From assembly GCA_013398615.1 (NCBI GenBank), contig VZSR01003798.1:8650836-8714835 (forward strand): a stretch of 64,000 nt of DNA, given 5' to 3'. Under the pieces are notes generated by a model. It did not search any database and was not told the DNA's origin. It worked only from the letters and a program-made list of their open reading frames with translations. Below, piece after piece: positions 45,567 through 59,300 of the stretch. Position numbers and translations under genes: made by a program. The stretch comes from Brachypodius melanocephalos (lineage: Eukaryota > Chordata > Aves > Passeriformes > Pycnonotidae). Position 1 is the stretch's first letter; each line of letters starts with the position of its first letter.

Positions 45567-48500
45567 AGAGTGGCACAAATGTTTTCCAATAGGAACCAGT
45601 GCTGGGGCTGTGCACAGGTGGCTCTTCTGTCACATGGAACAGAGCTTCATACGGCCCCTTTCAGTCAGGCAGTGACATCCTTGTTCAACTTGGATAACAA
45701 AGATGAACTAAAAGAAGGAGCAATAAGAAACAAGAGAGGCTCCACTTACTCATTAAATAATGAAATAGTGTCCACCTATGCAAACCCCCCATAATTAGCT
45801 GCAAGGAAAACTGGCCTCTATCCAAAATCAGTCTCCCTCGAGATCCCAATTCTGGCATTAAACAAGCCTGTCTAATCTGTTTTGCAACTAGCCAGAATAT
45901 GTTTCCCACTCTACTGTTTTTTCTAAGGAGAGGATGCAGCAGCCCTGGGCCTTCCATTGAGAGCGTGAAAGCTTTATGCCAAAGAACAAACAAGAGAAAA
46001 TAGACATTAAAGTCCTGTCTGGCGACACCATTAATAAGTTCACAGTCACCATTTCCTTCTTCCTCCCCTGCACCAAGTGCTTCTTCCCAGACAGTGATCC
46101 AGACTGCTGATAGCTCTGGCTGGGAGCTTTTACCAGAAATTTTAGCAGGAAATGTTAATTTGCAAGCCTCAGTGTCCTCCCTTGGGGAGGATGGACGCAC
46201 TATCTGCATGACCAAACTGTGGGGACTTAGAGTTCCCCAGACCTGCCTGCAACAGGCAGAAGAGAAACTCCTCTGTATCTGCAGCACAGCTGAGTAAAAA
46301 ACCAACTGTACTCATTTATTTTCTTTTGCCTTTTCCCTCAAGCTACAAAATACTAGGAAGAACGTCCAAAGCAAACAGAAAGATTCTATTAATGAAATAT
46401 GCAATTTAGTGCAGTTTCATGGACTGACTCTGAGCTCAGCCAGACTTCTAGGACATAAAACATAGACATTTGTAGAGCTAGAATAAAATAAAACTATTGC
46501 TTTGTGTAAAAATTATACTGCATTTCTATAAACCAGTTTAATTGGAAAGATAGCCTGTGTGAATCAGTAAATATAACCCATTACAAATAAATTAGACATC
46601 GAAGATAAATTGTTTTTAGTATAAAGTCTAATGTCTCATATGTAAGCAACAGAAAGGAAAAACCAGACTCACTTTATTACAGTTCCAGTAAAGCCACAGT
46701 AAAACTATAGATTGCTTTGAGAATTAAAAAATAAAAGTAAACCTATAAACTCACTGAAGAATGATGTAGATCTGACTCTTGAAAAATTTATTACTCAGAC
46801 ATATCATCTGATTTCTTTTTCTTCCTCTACAAACATTGAGCATAATGCTGTCATTACTTACTATAGATGCAGGAGAGAACATTGCCCTTGATTATGGAAG
46901 CTTTTCTCAATCCTGAGAAATTTCATTTGACATATTTTATGTGTTTGCATGTTCCTTTAAGCCAGGACAAATGTTCTTACCACATTCATATTTGTGTGGT
47001 TAGCAGCTTTTTCTGCATCTCCTTTGTCCTCATCCTCTAAAGACAAAACAAATGGTGTGCTGCTCAGTGTTGAACTTTGTAATTTTAGTAATAGGTTGCA
47101 GCAGGAATATATTTTGACTAACTCTGTGAGCCACTACCACGTACAGTCTAAGCACCTACCATGGAACACCACAGTTCTAATTGTTTCTTTCACTGCTTAA
47201 TTTGAACCAATGTGTCGTACTCTGGATGACTTCAGAATATACTGTGAGACACACAATTTAATCCAGTTAAATTCTGTAATCTAATTTTGCTAAGAACCTT
47301 CAAATATATGCCAACGAAAAAACCACCCCTTATGTGAAACAGCAGGAACACATTAGAGGTGGCATCAAACCACTACTCCATTAGACATAAACTACTCACA
47401 GTATGTTCCCCACCAAAACAGAGTAACAAAATTTGCAGGCCACACTATGAGGTTGTACCCAGAAATATTTTCCAGATGAAGCAAGCAAGATTTGCAGTGG
47501 TTTTGTGACACAACTGACAATTTCCTGCGAGTGGAAGAGGTTATCTGGTGCATTTGCTGCTCAGATTCTGTGTCCTTGCACATCTCCTTTTCTGAGCTCC
47601 ACAGAAAGCTGAGGAGGGCACTTGTCCAAACCAAGGTCCATCGTGACTCTCTGTGTCCTTCTCTCTCTGCCCAGCTGGCCCTGAATGCTGAGTAATTGAT
47701 CACCTGGGAGTTCCTTTGTCAGACAAATCCAACAAATCCAACTGTGTGTGGTACTCCAGCCTCACACCCTTCTTTATTCTTAAATAACACAGCCCTGCCA
47801 TTGCTGCCCATGTGCTCTTCAGGAAGGAAGTGAAGCATGGTTTGTTTGTACCATAAATGAACGCTGCTTGCAACATTTAAGACTAATTTAATTTTTTTAC
47901 AAGAGAAACATGCCCATGTTGGGTAAAATATTTTTCTGATACTGTAAATATGAAGCCATGGGTGTCACAACTCACACTGCACATATTACACTTCTACTTC
48001 AGACTAAGTTTCAAGACAGAATTTTACAGTGTTTATGACAATTTAACAGCTTCACTGATGATTTTGCTTTGCAATTCTGCTCTGCATTTTTAGGCCATTC
48101 TATTTTTTTCTAATCTGCATGGCACATAGGGCATATAGAATTACCAGGACTACCATTGGACTGCCTCGCTGGTTTTTTTTTTTCCTCTAGAGTAAGAATA
48201 ATCTCTTGGCTCTGCAGTCAAAGAAAAACGCTTCCTCCCCCAAGTTTGACTTTGAGAATTAAGCTACAGCCTTTGCAAAGCAGCACTATGCAAATCAGTT
48301 TCCCACGTAAGAAGCTTTTCACAGAGTCTGCAGCAAGAAACACCTTATGATAAGTATAGACCTATTTTTTGCAGTACATGATAGCATACTTTCTTTCTGA
48401 AATGTTCCATTATTTCCACCTTTTCTGTCATACAAGATTATTTTCATTTTCTTTTAAATTTAGTTACTACTGTTCCATCATTGCAGTGCCAGCCAGCTGT

Positions 48501-49015
48501 TTTCTCAACTCAACCCTCTCAGTCTCATCTGCAACTCTCTCAGCTTCATCTTATTAGAAAAACTTGTGTCCCTTTGACTGCAACCACTGGCAATGGTGAA
48601 CATTCATTTCACTCTCTGTTCTGTCATCTAACACAAGACTGAACAAATGGACCCCCAAGCTCGTCATATCAGCACTCCGGGGGTTAGAGAATAACATCTG
48701 GAATTTATTTGTTAGAAATAAAATGAATGACATCTTTTCAGGAGTTTTAGCTTGCACCTGTACTTATAAATCTCCATGAGGGCCAGTTATGAATAAATTT
48801 AACCAGGAGCAGGAGGCAGAGGCTCAGGTTTTGAGCCCTTTGGCTCAGTCCCTGTCAAGGGCCCCAGGAAGAAGGGTGGTACTAGGATGCCCTGGAGACA
48901 CAATTTGTTGAGCTCTCCTCTTCCACTGCAGAATGAGGAACAGACTGTCTTAGTCCTGCTGGGCCCCCCATGCTGGCAGAGCCCATCCATGTGCAGAGAG
49001 CTCTGCAGAGAGCAT

Positions 49016-49032
49016 GGGGGGCACAGCCCCCC
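49016..49032. repeat. 7-bp G/C hairpin
   Basis: GGGGGGC at 49016-49022 pairs with GCCCCCC at 49026-49032 across the loop ACA, inside a GC-rich patch (48790-49100). Confidence 0.8.
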
Positions 49033-50327
49033 CCGTTGCCCTCTCCCCAGAAATGCAGGGGGCTGTCCAGCCCTACAATCCACACAGGCAACTGGGAGCT
49101 TTGTCCACCTTTGCCACGGAGGAAACATAACCCTGAAGGTTATTTTTGTTGGCTGTAACATCATTAAAGGTTCAAACTTCGGCAGAAGCTGTGACGGGGA
49201 ATGGAAAAGAGCACAAGAGAAATTTAAGGGGACAGTTCTGCAAACAGAATAATAATGGGGGGGGAGCAGAGGTCGAAAGAATCAAACACCACCGCTGTTA
49301 TCTGATGGGAAGGCACAAAGATACAGGATGAACCTCAGAAAACACGGAGAGGAGGGAACAGGGAATACACACAGAGAGGAAGAAGGGCAGAGGAGAAACA
49401 AAGAGATAGAAACCCCTGCCAATTGTTTGGATGAAGAGTTACCTTTGCCTAGGCACTGAAGTCATTGTCTGCAGCCATCTCCTTTCCTGCTTCTTTCCTG
49501 AGCCCCCCTCAGCAGACAGGGCTTGCTCCAAATCGGAAGGTGACTGATGTGGGTCCTGCACTATGGGCAGGTCTGTACCAGGGACTAGATCAACTTCTGT
49601 ATTTTCATTTGTGCACAGTGCAAGGTTTGCACCACAAGGGTTTAACTGACTGAAGTGCAAGTCAACCACATCTTATCTAACCTGGCAGCCTGTCTTGGAA
49701 AATGTTCATGTTTAGGCATTGGTATGATTTTATTGAGACAAGCCCATTCAAAATGCAAACCCACACCTGGAGATGTAAGGCAAATTCACACAAGTACCCA
49801 TGGCTGGGTACTGCATCCAGTCCATTTCTCTGCTTACTGACTATGGGCCCCGTTATGGATGCAGGATGCTGCAAGAATGAGAACTTGGTATTGCAAGGGA
49901 ACCCTCTTATATTCCTCTCTTATTACACAGAAGATACTCTGCAAACAGCATTTTTGTCCCTGCAGAGATCCAAGCATGAAGATGTCAGAAATGATGACAA
50001 GAACTCAGCATTTCAGTGAGGTGACAGCCCACATGCTCCACACTCAGTACTTCACACACTCAGACTATTTCCAGTTAGTGCAAGCATCAGTGAGAGAGTG
50101 CAACAAAACTGAATTTAGCAGAGAAAGACAGTAAGCAAAATGTTCTGCCTGTACCTTAATAAAAACCTTTAAAAAATAAAGACAAACTCAGTGGTGGGAT
50201 AGTTCCTATAAATCACTCCAGCATACCCTGTAGTTCTGTCTGGCATCAGATACTCCTGCATTTTTTCAGTGCTCTGCAAGTTGACTCCAAATGTTCTGTG
50301 TTGTGGGATTTTTATTTTTCTGGTACT

Positions 50328-50363
50328 GGGGGGTGGGAGGAGTGGGGGCGGGGGTGGGCTGGG
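50328..50363 (+). other. G-quadruplex candidate tract
   Basis: Plus-strand runs of G6, G3, G5, G5, G3 and G3 with loops of 1-6 bases, within AT-neutral flanks. It is on the strand antisense to PDE8A. Confidence 0.7.
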
Positions 50364-53300
50364 TTGTTTTGGTGTGGGTTATACTCTTTGGAGAAAGGAA
50401 AAATAGAATTCCAAGACAGAGCAACACTAAGTTGGGGGGACCAATCTGGAGCATGACAGACCTACAGAAGAGAGGGGAGCACAAGACTCAGGTACCATAA
50501 AGCACACAGCATGCCCTTTTACAAAGGTTAGGTGGGTTTTCTAACAATAGGTGCTCCCTCTTGCTATTGATGACAGGAGGCCAATATGACAATGTTGGTG
50601 TTATCAATGAAAGCGCCTCAAACTTTGTCTGGAAGACCTGTTGAACAAAGGTCTGCCCTGCTGATCACTGGTCCTTGCCCAGGTGGAAGTTAATGACCCT
50701 GTGGCACTGGCCAGAAGACAAGCAAACCAAAAACGTAAGGGATCAGCCCCCTAGCAGAGTGTCAGCACTGCTGGGCTCAGCACCAGACTGCTGCTCTGGC
50801 AGCAGAGGAGTTATTGATGAACACACTGCTGGCAGCCCCTCTGCCTGCAAAACTACAGCACCAGCAGCAGAATGCTGTGAATACCTGACAGAGGTGTTTT
50901 CACACATACATCACACAGCACCACATTAGAAACTATTTCAGGCTGCTTCAGGAAGCTGCTAACATAAACTCATGGAAAAAAAAAATCCGAAAGCCATTAA
51001 GAAACCCCACAACCTGAAATAAGTATTTTATCACTGCTCAATGTTTGAACTGTCAGATTTATCCTCCTGGCAAGTAGGCAGCTCCAGTTCACAACTGAAC
51101 ACCTACTTTATTTATTTAGCTCTGCTGCATTTAACCCTACATCCTGTCTGCTGGGTGCATCCGGCTCCACGCAGCAAAGCCTCGGCATAAGGTGGGGGAG
51201 CTACTTTCCACAAGCCAAAAAACAGGAAATTTGATGACATTGTTCAGTGAGCAGACGTCAGCAGAGAGTGATACAAAAGAGTAAACAGCTTCCTAGCAGC
51301 AGCAGACAAATGGGCCGGAACTACTGGAATCCTGTGATGTCTGGTGTGTTTTGCATGAAAATTACCGTTCCAATGAAATAGGGAGAGATCTTTGGCTGAT
51401 GCCAGTTGGAGCTGCTCCTTAGAAAGTAGGAACTACACCAGTTTTGTCTGTTTAATATCTGACTCCAAGTCCTTACCTCTCTGATCCTGAAAACATAGTT
51501 TTTGAGAATTCATATTGTTGATATTCTACATATTTTGCAAATATTCTCATTATTTTAGAACAGGCGAGAAGTTGATTTCAGTAGAAAGGATAAACTTCAG
51601 TGAAAGTAGGGAGGGCAGTACCAGTAACACAGGTCCCACTTCATTATGATCATACTACGATCAGACATATATATAATGGATATGTAGACATATGACCTAA
51701 AATCTTGTTTAAATGCTTTGATATGAAGGAAGCATTTTGCTGGTGGAACCACACAGTAGGTATGACATCTCTCTTTTGGATTTCAGTGTTTGCTTTGTGG
51801 AATCTGCTCTCTTATTTTAAAGCTATGGTCAAGTGTTAAATGTGATCTGAAGGATTAACCTCTCAGGTAGGCATACAATGAAGGTTGTTCAAAGCCAGGT
51901 TACAGCAGGCAGGAAGGAAATGGAAGGGAGGATGTTTTCACTCCAACAGAATGCCATTCTGCCCATCTCTGTCCAGTCTCTTGACTGCAAGAAGTAATAT
52001 TTGATCAGTGACCACAAACATGGAGCTTCACTAATGAGTTCCAATCAACTGTGTCGAGAAAGATGGTGACCCCTGGAAAAACTCTCTTGTCTACACATCT
52101 ACATGCAAAGAGACCACCCAGGCATGTAATTTTGCCTTTTGTACTATCCCTTTGAAAGGGATGTAGAGAAATTAAGTCCTATCCTGAACTAGTGCTTAAA
52201 CTGTTGACAAACAAGTCAGACCAGGACTCAGCTGGGGCTTTATAACCTGGAAACATCTGGGGATCTTGCAGAAAATACACAGGGATATTCCCAGGGGGAT
52301 GCAATTCAGTAGGTACTAAACCCAGGACTCTCATCTCATCCAGGTATCCCTTCTAGCAAAAATCTAAGCAGAGTTGACTCCTAAGATGAAAATTAGCAGC
52401 TAAATTTAGAGCTGTCCATGAGACTGCCCTAGTCTCAGTAACAGAGAGAGAGAACAACAGGAAGGAGCCAGATGCTTCTCGGCTCTGCTTGCCAAATTCT
52501 CCTCTCTTTGGAGACAGAAGATGCACTGTGTAATCGTGGGGAGGAAGACACACCAATAACCATGTCAACACTGCAGTCAAATGACAAGGCAAACACACTG
52601 GGGCAAACCTATCTGCAATATAACCAGTGATTTGAGCAAACTTTGTTCTTCCTAAATCCTGGCAAGCAGCTGCAGGCTAACAAACAGCTTGGCAAAAATA
52701 AATAGATACATGCACCCAAAGAGCAACAAATGCCAATAAAACCCAGCAGGTCTATAAACAAAAGAAAACAACTTTTCACTCATCACTCTACCTACAGCAG
52801 AATCTTCCTGGCTCCAATTAATTTGTTCTTTCAGCAGAGTATGAATTTGCACCACTTCTGTCATTCTTCCCTGACTCCTCAGTCTGAATGTAAAAATTAA
52901 GAGTTTAGAAAACAAACACCCCTCTGAAGCTAATAATTCCAAATCATCTTCTATCTTTGCTTACATGGTGAAATTAGAAGCATATACATCACTAGCAAAA
53001 ACTTCCAAGAATAAGCAAATCAACCTGGAGGAACTCCACAGTGCTTATCAGAGAATGATATTCACCTGGGTGTGCCAACAACGTCAAGAAGTCAGCCACA
53101 TCAGAAGACAGGTTTTCTGTGAACCCCACATGGTTCAGGATGAAATAATTATTTTGCTACAACTCCCTTTCCAATGTTTCATTGCATTAAGGCTCATGGC
53201 TAGGGAAAAAGACCTGCAGGAACAGGGATGATGGTGCTGTGACACAACCTGAGTGGAGATACATGACTGTACAAGCCTGTCAATCACATGGCCCACTTCT

Positions 53301-56300
53301 TTAGGGCCTTCCATTGTTGGGTGCTGATTTATACCAACAGAGGTGACCAAAGGCAGACAACGCGTGGTTTTAAATACAAATGAAACCATGGAATTCCATT
53401 GTGTAGAGGAACAGAAGCAGGCCCAGCATAGGAAGGGTGGGTGGCTGTAGTGAGCATTCTGTGGATAGGTGTTGGTTACTAACTTTTCTCTATAGGATCT
53501 GGCAGAAAGGACAGCAATTTCTACAGAAATTCCCTCCCCCTTTCAATGGTCTGAGGCCCCAATGGTCTGTGGCAGGTATGCCACAAAATGTTTTCCAGTT
53601 ATCTGTACAGTGCCATACTGCTAAGGTTGATTCAGCAGCCAGGCCACTGTTTCCTGCTTATTCTTGTGCACCTAAGCAGAGAACTCCTTTTAACTTTCTG
53701 TGCCTGGGATCTGTCATTATCCCCCTTGTTCAATTAAATTTCTACACATGATTTTATTTCATGGAGGTGTATTTTGAAATTTTACTTCCTCGGTGTAATG
53801 TAAAAGCACCTTTTAATAAGATTAAATTAGTAACAAAAACCCAGCCTAAGCTTAGAGGGGAGTGAACCTGAAGATGACTAACTATGGTATTTCCCCAATT
53901 TCCCCTATTTTAGATCACTTTACATTAAATTAGCAAATGGACTAAACTGAAATATGTTCTGATATAAAAAGAGTTCTTGTCAGGAAAAACAAGAGCTCCA
54001 AGAGTTTGATGCACCTACCATGTGCCCATCCACAAAGGGGAATGTGTTTCTCACAGGATCACTGCACACTGGTAAGCTTTGTTTCTGCAGAGATTTTGAC
54101 ATATGGCTGAAGTTAGACTTAAATTAGAATATTCCTCTTTGAATTGAGAAATGATCTTTCTGTGCAAATGAATAGTGTATTCAATGTGAATAAAGCTTCT
54201 GCTATTGCACAGTTCATCTTATCTACTGATGTCATTTCCTCCTAGCTGCTTCTGTAATATTAATAATCACCATACAGCCAAAGAGGTCATACACTAGGAA
54301 TGTATACTTAAATTCTTCAACATCTCAGAAGAGTTGGAACAAAAATATCTATTTTTCTGGCTACATGAACACACTGAATGATTTGCAAGAACATGACATT
54401 ATGCCATTTAAAGGTGGGGATAAAGAAACCTGTCTGCTCAGGGAGAAAAGACTCCAGACTGCAAGAGAAACACAACAATTGAATGTAGGAAGGAAAATCA
54501 CAAACGAACAGTGAACCTAAGCTTCCTACAAGAGGGCCATAAATAAAGTAATAATGCTGATACAGGTAACAGATCACACACCAAAAACATCATGATTTGA
54601 TTTATGGATTCAGGACATTTCTTATTTGATAAGGTAATTTTTGTTCTAAAACTGATTTCCAGCAGTGACTTTGCTTTTCCTGAACACAACAGAAGCAGCA
54701 TCCTGAACACAGGCATTTTCAGGACTCAATTTCATGATGCACTGACACTCCAAGCACTCCCACTTACCTACCCAGCTAAAGAGCAGAAAAAGGAAAACAT
54801 GCAGGTACAGAAAAACTGATGTTTTTAAGGTACACTGGTACCTTTTCAAGTAAAAAGCTGGAGTATTTTTTTTGCCATGAGTCCTCTGGTTGGTGGGACT
54901 GTAGCTACCTCCTGGTGCTATGAAGTTCAGCTCTATGTACATGAATGGGAGCAAAAGAGGATCATGAACCTCTACCATGTCACAGTCACACAGGTAAGAT
55001 GCCAGAACTAAAAAACTGGAAATTCCCATCACCTCTTTAACTCATGGAGGAATGCAGGAGCCTGTGTTTCAGATGCAAAGGAGCTTAGGAGACAGGAGAG
55101 CTCAAAGAACTGTCTACCTGCTGGTAGTGGAGAGGGTTTTGGGAGGATCTGTCCCTTGAGCTTCAGCAGGATACCCACACTTACACACCAAGGGAAATTA
55201 GTGTATGTGGAAAATGAAGTTAGTGTTTAAAAAAGAGAATTAAGATGCTCTTTAACATCTTTCATTTATAAAAGCCCTTCATGTCATTATATATAATTTT
55301 GAATTAATTCATCCTCCTTGAAAATAATGAAGATTACTTTCCAGTAAAAAGCAATCGTTTCTACATGGAAAATTTAAAAACTATATCAAATGAATAAAAA
55401 ATGTAAATTTAAAAAGGAGACAAGGTCTAGGGCATTTGGAGTGAAGAGACATTAAAGCCAAATAATTAACTCTCAAGAAATAGCCTCAGAACACAGTAAC
55501 TGGAAGCCTTCAAGATGAGCTGATGAAAAAAAATCTAAGAGTGTGATCTGGTAAAAATAGCAATGATTCCTTAGAATATTACAGAAGAACTGGTATCTCA
55601 CAAATATGTTCTTTTTTATTCTTATACTCTGGGTGAATATAGGTCTATGGCAGACACTGTGGTCTTTTATGTACTGGAGATCGTTCTTTTACGTAATTTG
55701 AAGCACACTGTTCTGAAAAATTTATTACTCCCTCCTCAGATTTGAAGGTTGGTTAGTTCATAGAGGTAAAGGACTTGTTTTTTTCCTTTAAGTCAAAGCA
55801 TTTAAAAACATTTTAAAAGCCACAAAGAGAGGTTGTAAACCCTGTTAGGGTAGCTGTATAAGCTACAAGTGCTGAGCAATAGTGTCCAAAATAGTTTGAG
55901 CAGAACTTGTGGGAGGGATTGCAGAGGGATGCAGGCACACACAGCTGGACACAGAAGGTGTATCTGGCAGTCCTAACCAGCTGAATCCCAGTTTAGAGGA
56001 ATTGCTTAGGGAGAGCACAGGCACTGACTTCCATGGAATTTATCTTGTTGAAAACCAAGGCTATGCATGTCCAGCACACAAATGTATCTTATTACAATCA
56101 AGAGAATTTTAAGTTAACCTTGTGCTTAAGTTCTTGCTGAAACACAGATGGTGTTGTACACAAGCAAGTTTATAATAGACATTCATTTTCAATCAGACAA
56201 CCTAGACATTGTAGGAATTACATCTTACTCTTAGGATTGCACTTGGACTGATTTCATCAGTCCCCAAAGACAGAATTCCACTGTTTATAACAGGAGCTGG

Positions 56301-59300
56301 AATTAACTATGTACTCTAGTAAAGACACTAGAAATCCTAGCAGGATGTAACTGTATAATTATGCTTCTCACAGATATCTCAGAACAAAATATAAATCTCA
56401 GTTGGTGCTTACTGACACCCCCAGAGCATACAAACTCATAAATTAATGGGGTTTTTATAAACAAAGAGAGAAAAGCTTGTTGGAAAAAAACAGATTAGCC
56501 ACACTTACCATACTTAAGACCAAATAAGGTTCTGGCAAAGTAGAAAATATAAAGGAAATCGTTGTGTAATGCTTAATGACTGCTTAAAATGGAAAAATCT
56601 TTCTTTTATCTTGGCTTGTTTTACGGGGATGGTCAGAGACACAACACTGCTTCAATATAAAATCAGGCCTATGATCAACTGAAGCTTTTAAAAGCTGTGT
56701 GCACATACTGTACAGTACCAGGTTAGCTTTGAACCATGTTGAAAAGAGAATAATTTCTATTTGCTAAGAAGCTCTGCTTTTAACTTAATCGCTTAGTTTT
56801 AACTTAACAGTCCTTAAAAATAAGAAAGGCAACAGTGGCGACACACAGGCTCAGCATCCATCTTGTTATCTGTTTACACTGGAAAGCTGTAAAGTCACTG
56901 GTCATTATTTCACTGCTTTTGAACTAGTTAATCCCTAGATTTCAAATCAATTTTAACATGGATGGTAAGTTTTTCATACTTTAGCTCCTGCTGTGCAGCA
57001 TCTTACTCCTTGAAAAGTCTGGGCAAAAAAAAAAAAAATTGGCAAATCTGATCTAAACTTGAAACCAACTGGAAAGATTAATTCTGAGTGTAACTGTAGC
57101 AGGAATCGTTAACACATAACTCTAAAGGCCCTGCAGCATTTCTAACAGATAGGAATGAGCAGTCAGCAAAGAACCCACTGGAGGGGTGCAGGGAAGCATC
57201 AGCAGCTGTGACTGCAGCAGCTCCAGAGAGCTGCACACTCACACCAGCAAGGAGCCCTGCCTTGAACACAGCTCCCAGCTCTTGTGTCAGTGAACTGTTA
57301 TTTTTTCCTTACTAACTCCACACATGACTTAGCAATTCCATTTTCTGGAGTGCCCCCAGACCAGCAGGTTGCAGTTCATTGGGTCAGGACTATGCAAACC
57401 TGTAGCAAAGCCTGTGTTCCAAAGACCTAGCTCAGCAGGGTCCCTGGGGATGTGTGAGATCCGAGAGGTCCCTGGTCACATCCAATCCTCCTCCAGCGGA
57501 TCCCTTGGCACTGCCCTTCCTCCTGCTGAGTGGGGAGGAATGCTGAGAGCTGGCATCTCTCAGGAGGGGAAAAAAATGTAAAGAGTTCAATCCAACCAAC
57601 ACTTCACAGATGACAATGAATTGCTACAGTATCAGAGTTGCATTAATTAATAAGCTGAACCTTGCCATGAAACTTACTGACCCGTAGCAAACACCTGTTA
57701 AATTTCATTAAATACCATCAAATAGATTGAATGCTGTCAAATTATTATTTCACCTTAATAAAACATACTGCTGCTCCTGTCTTTTGAATGAGGTGCATTC
57801 TACTCATCCTCAACAGCCAGAATAGCTCACATTCCAGGACAGAATAAGAGCAACTAATTCTGTGTCTTCATTCCAACATTTCTGGACATCTTTTTGGGCC
57901 CCAGAGCTTTGTCAAAGGTACCAAAGGTCTAAGGCTGTCCTGAAGTTAATGCACCCCATCTCAACTCAGCATATTCTCCACGTGGATACTGTCCCTATGA
58001 CAGATGAAATCCATCCCTTTTCTTTGTTGTTTGTCCTCAGAAAACAAAAATATCTCACAAAGGGTCAAAATGTATCATCTCTGCTTCCAGCTAACAATTC
58101 CTTATCGCCATTACTCATTTATTCTGTTTATGTTTTCTTATTGCCATAGTAACAACACAGCTACAAAGGGCTTGCATGAAATAAATCAATGGAGGCTGCA
58201 GACGTGAAAGCTGCTCAGCTAAACAATGGTTCCTCTCGAGGGGAGAAGGTGAGGCACAAAACCTGCAACACATTATACTGGACAGTTTTTGTCATGCACT
58301 GTTAACTGACAAACAGTGTCTAAAGAAAACTCGTTTTTTATTAAAATCTAATAGGGAATATAATAAAACGGGGAAGACTTGAATGAGATGGTCAACTTTA
58401 GATTTCCTCTCTTTGCTGGATTTGCTCCTTGTAACAATCTTTACCACTGCTGCTGCAACAGGAGAGCCTCAAGTGCCTTTCCAGCGTTGAGGTCCCATCA
58501 GCTCCTCTATTAATGTTTATTTCTATCACCAGTATATCCAACAGCCCTGGGATGCTGTTCTGCTGGATCACCAAAACACAACAAAGGGCACAGCATCTTA
58601 CAGACCAAGGACATGACACAGAGGGAACAATGGGACAGGTGGATAGGGTGTGACACAGGGGGAAAAAGCACTGCCAGAGTAGAAGGCAGTGCTCTCCATA
58701 GACTGGAGACACCCATAGTTAACTGGGCCTGGCACGGCTGCTGCTGTCAGCAATACTGGCAGCTTTCAGAGCAGAAAATAAGCCCAAGCAGGTATCAACT
58801 CACCATAAATAAGTTTAGGCTTGAAATAAGGAGGATTAGAAACCCTCAGAAAGAACAACATTCTAATGGAAACAGGGAGAGACTGAAAAGTAATTAGCTT
58901 TGAGACAGTACAGGATGCATTTATGAAAGACATTTAATGCTGTGGCTGCCCATAATAGCAGAGCAGTGACCTTCATGACCCAGGTCATCCTCCTACTCCA
59001 ATAACTGTGTATGTTCCCAGAACACAAAAAAGGCCAAATGCCTTTGTTCAAAGCCCTTCTGCTTCCATGTGCTTGTTGTGTGCTTAATCCACTTCTCCAG
59101 TGGCCAGTGAAACAGTGAACAAGCGCTATGAAAAAAGGTGTTAAATACAAGAAAATGCATTAAGCAGAAACAGAGTAAGTCACTATACCAAAACCCCAAA
59201 CGTGTTTTATTTGAAATTTAACTTTGAAATCTTCCATCCCCAACTCCAAAGCATAAGATTTGGGGAACCAAATCTCCTGGTTTTATGGTTCTGATTACAC

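Noticed and set aside
45685..46305. 206-codon minus-strand open frame, the longest in the window
   Set aside because: No domain, no protein-like composition, no splice context and no family resemblance. A frame of this length can arise by chance in 64 kb.
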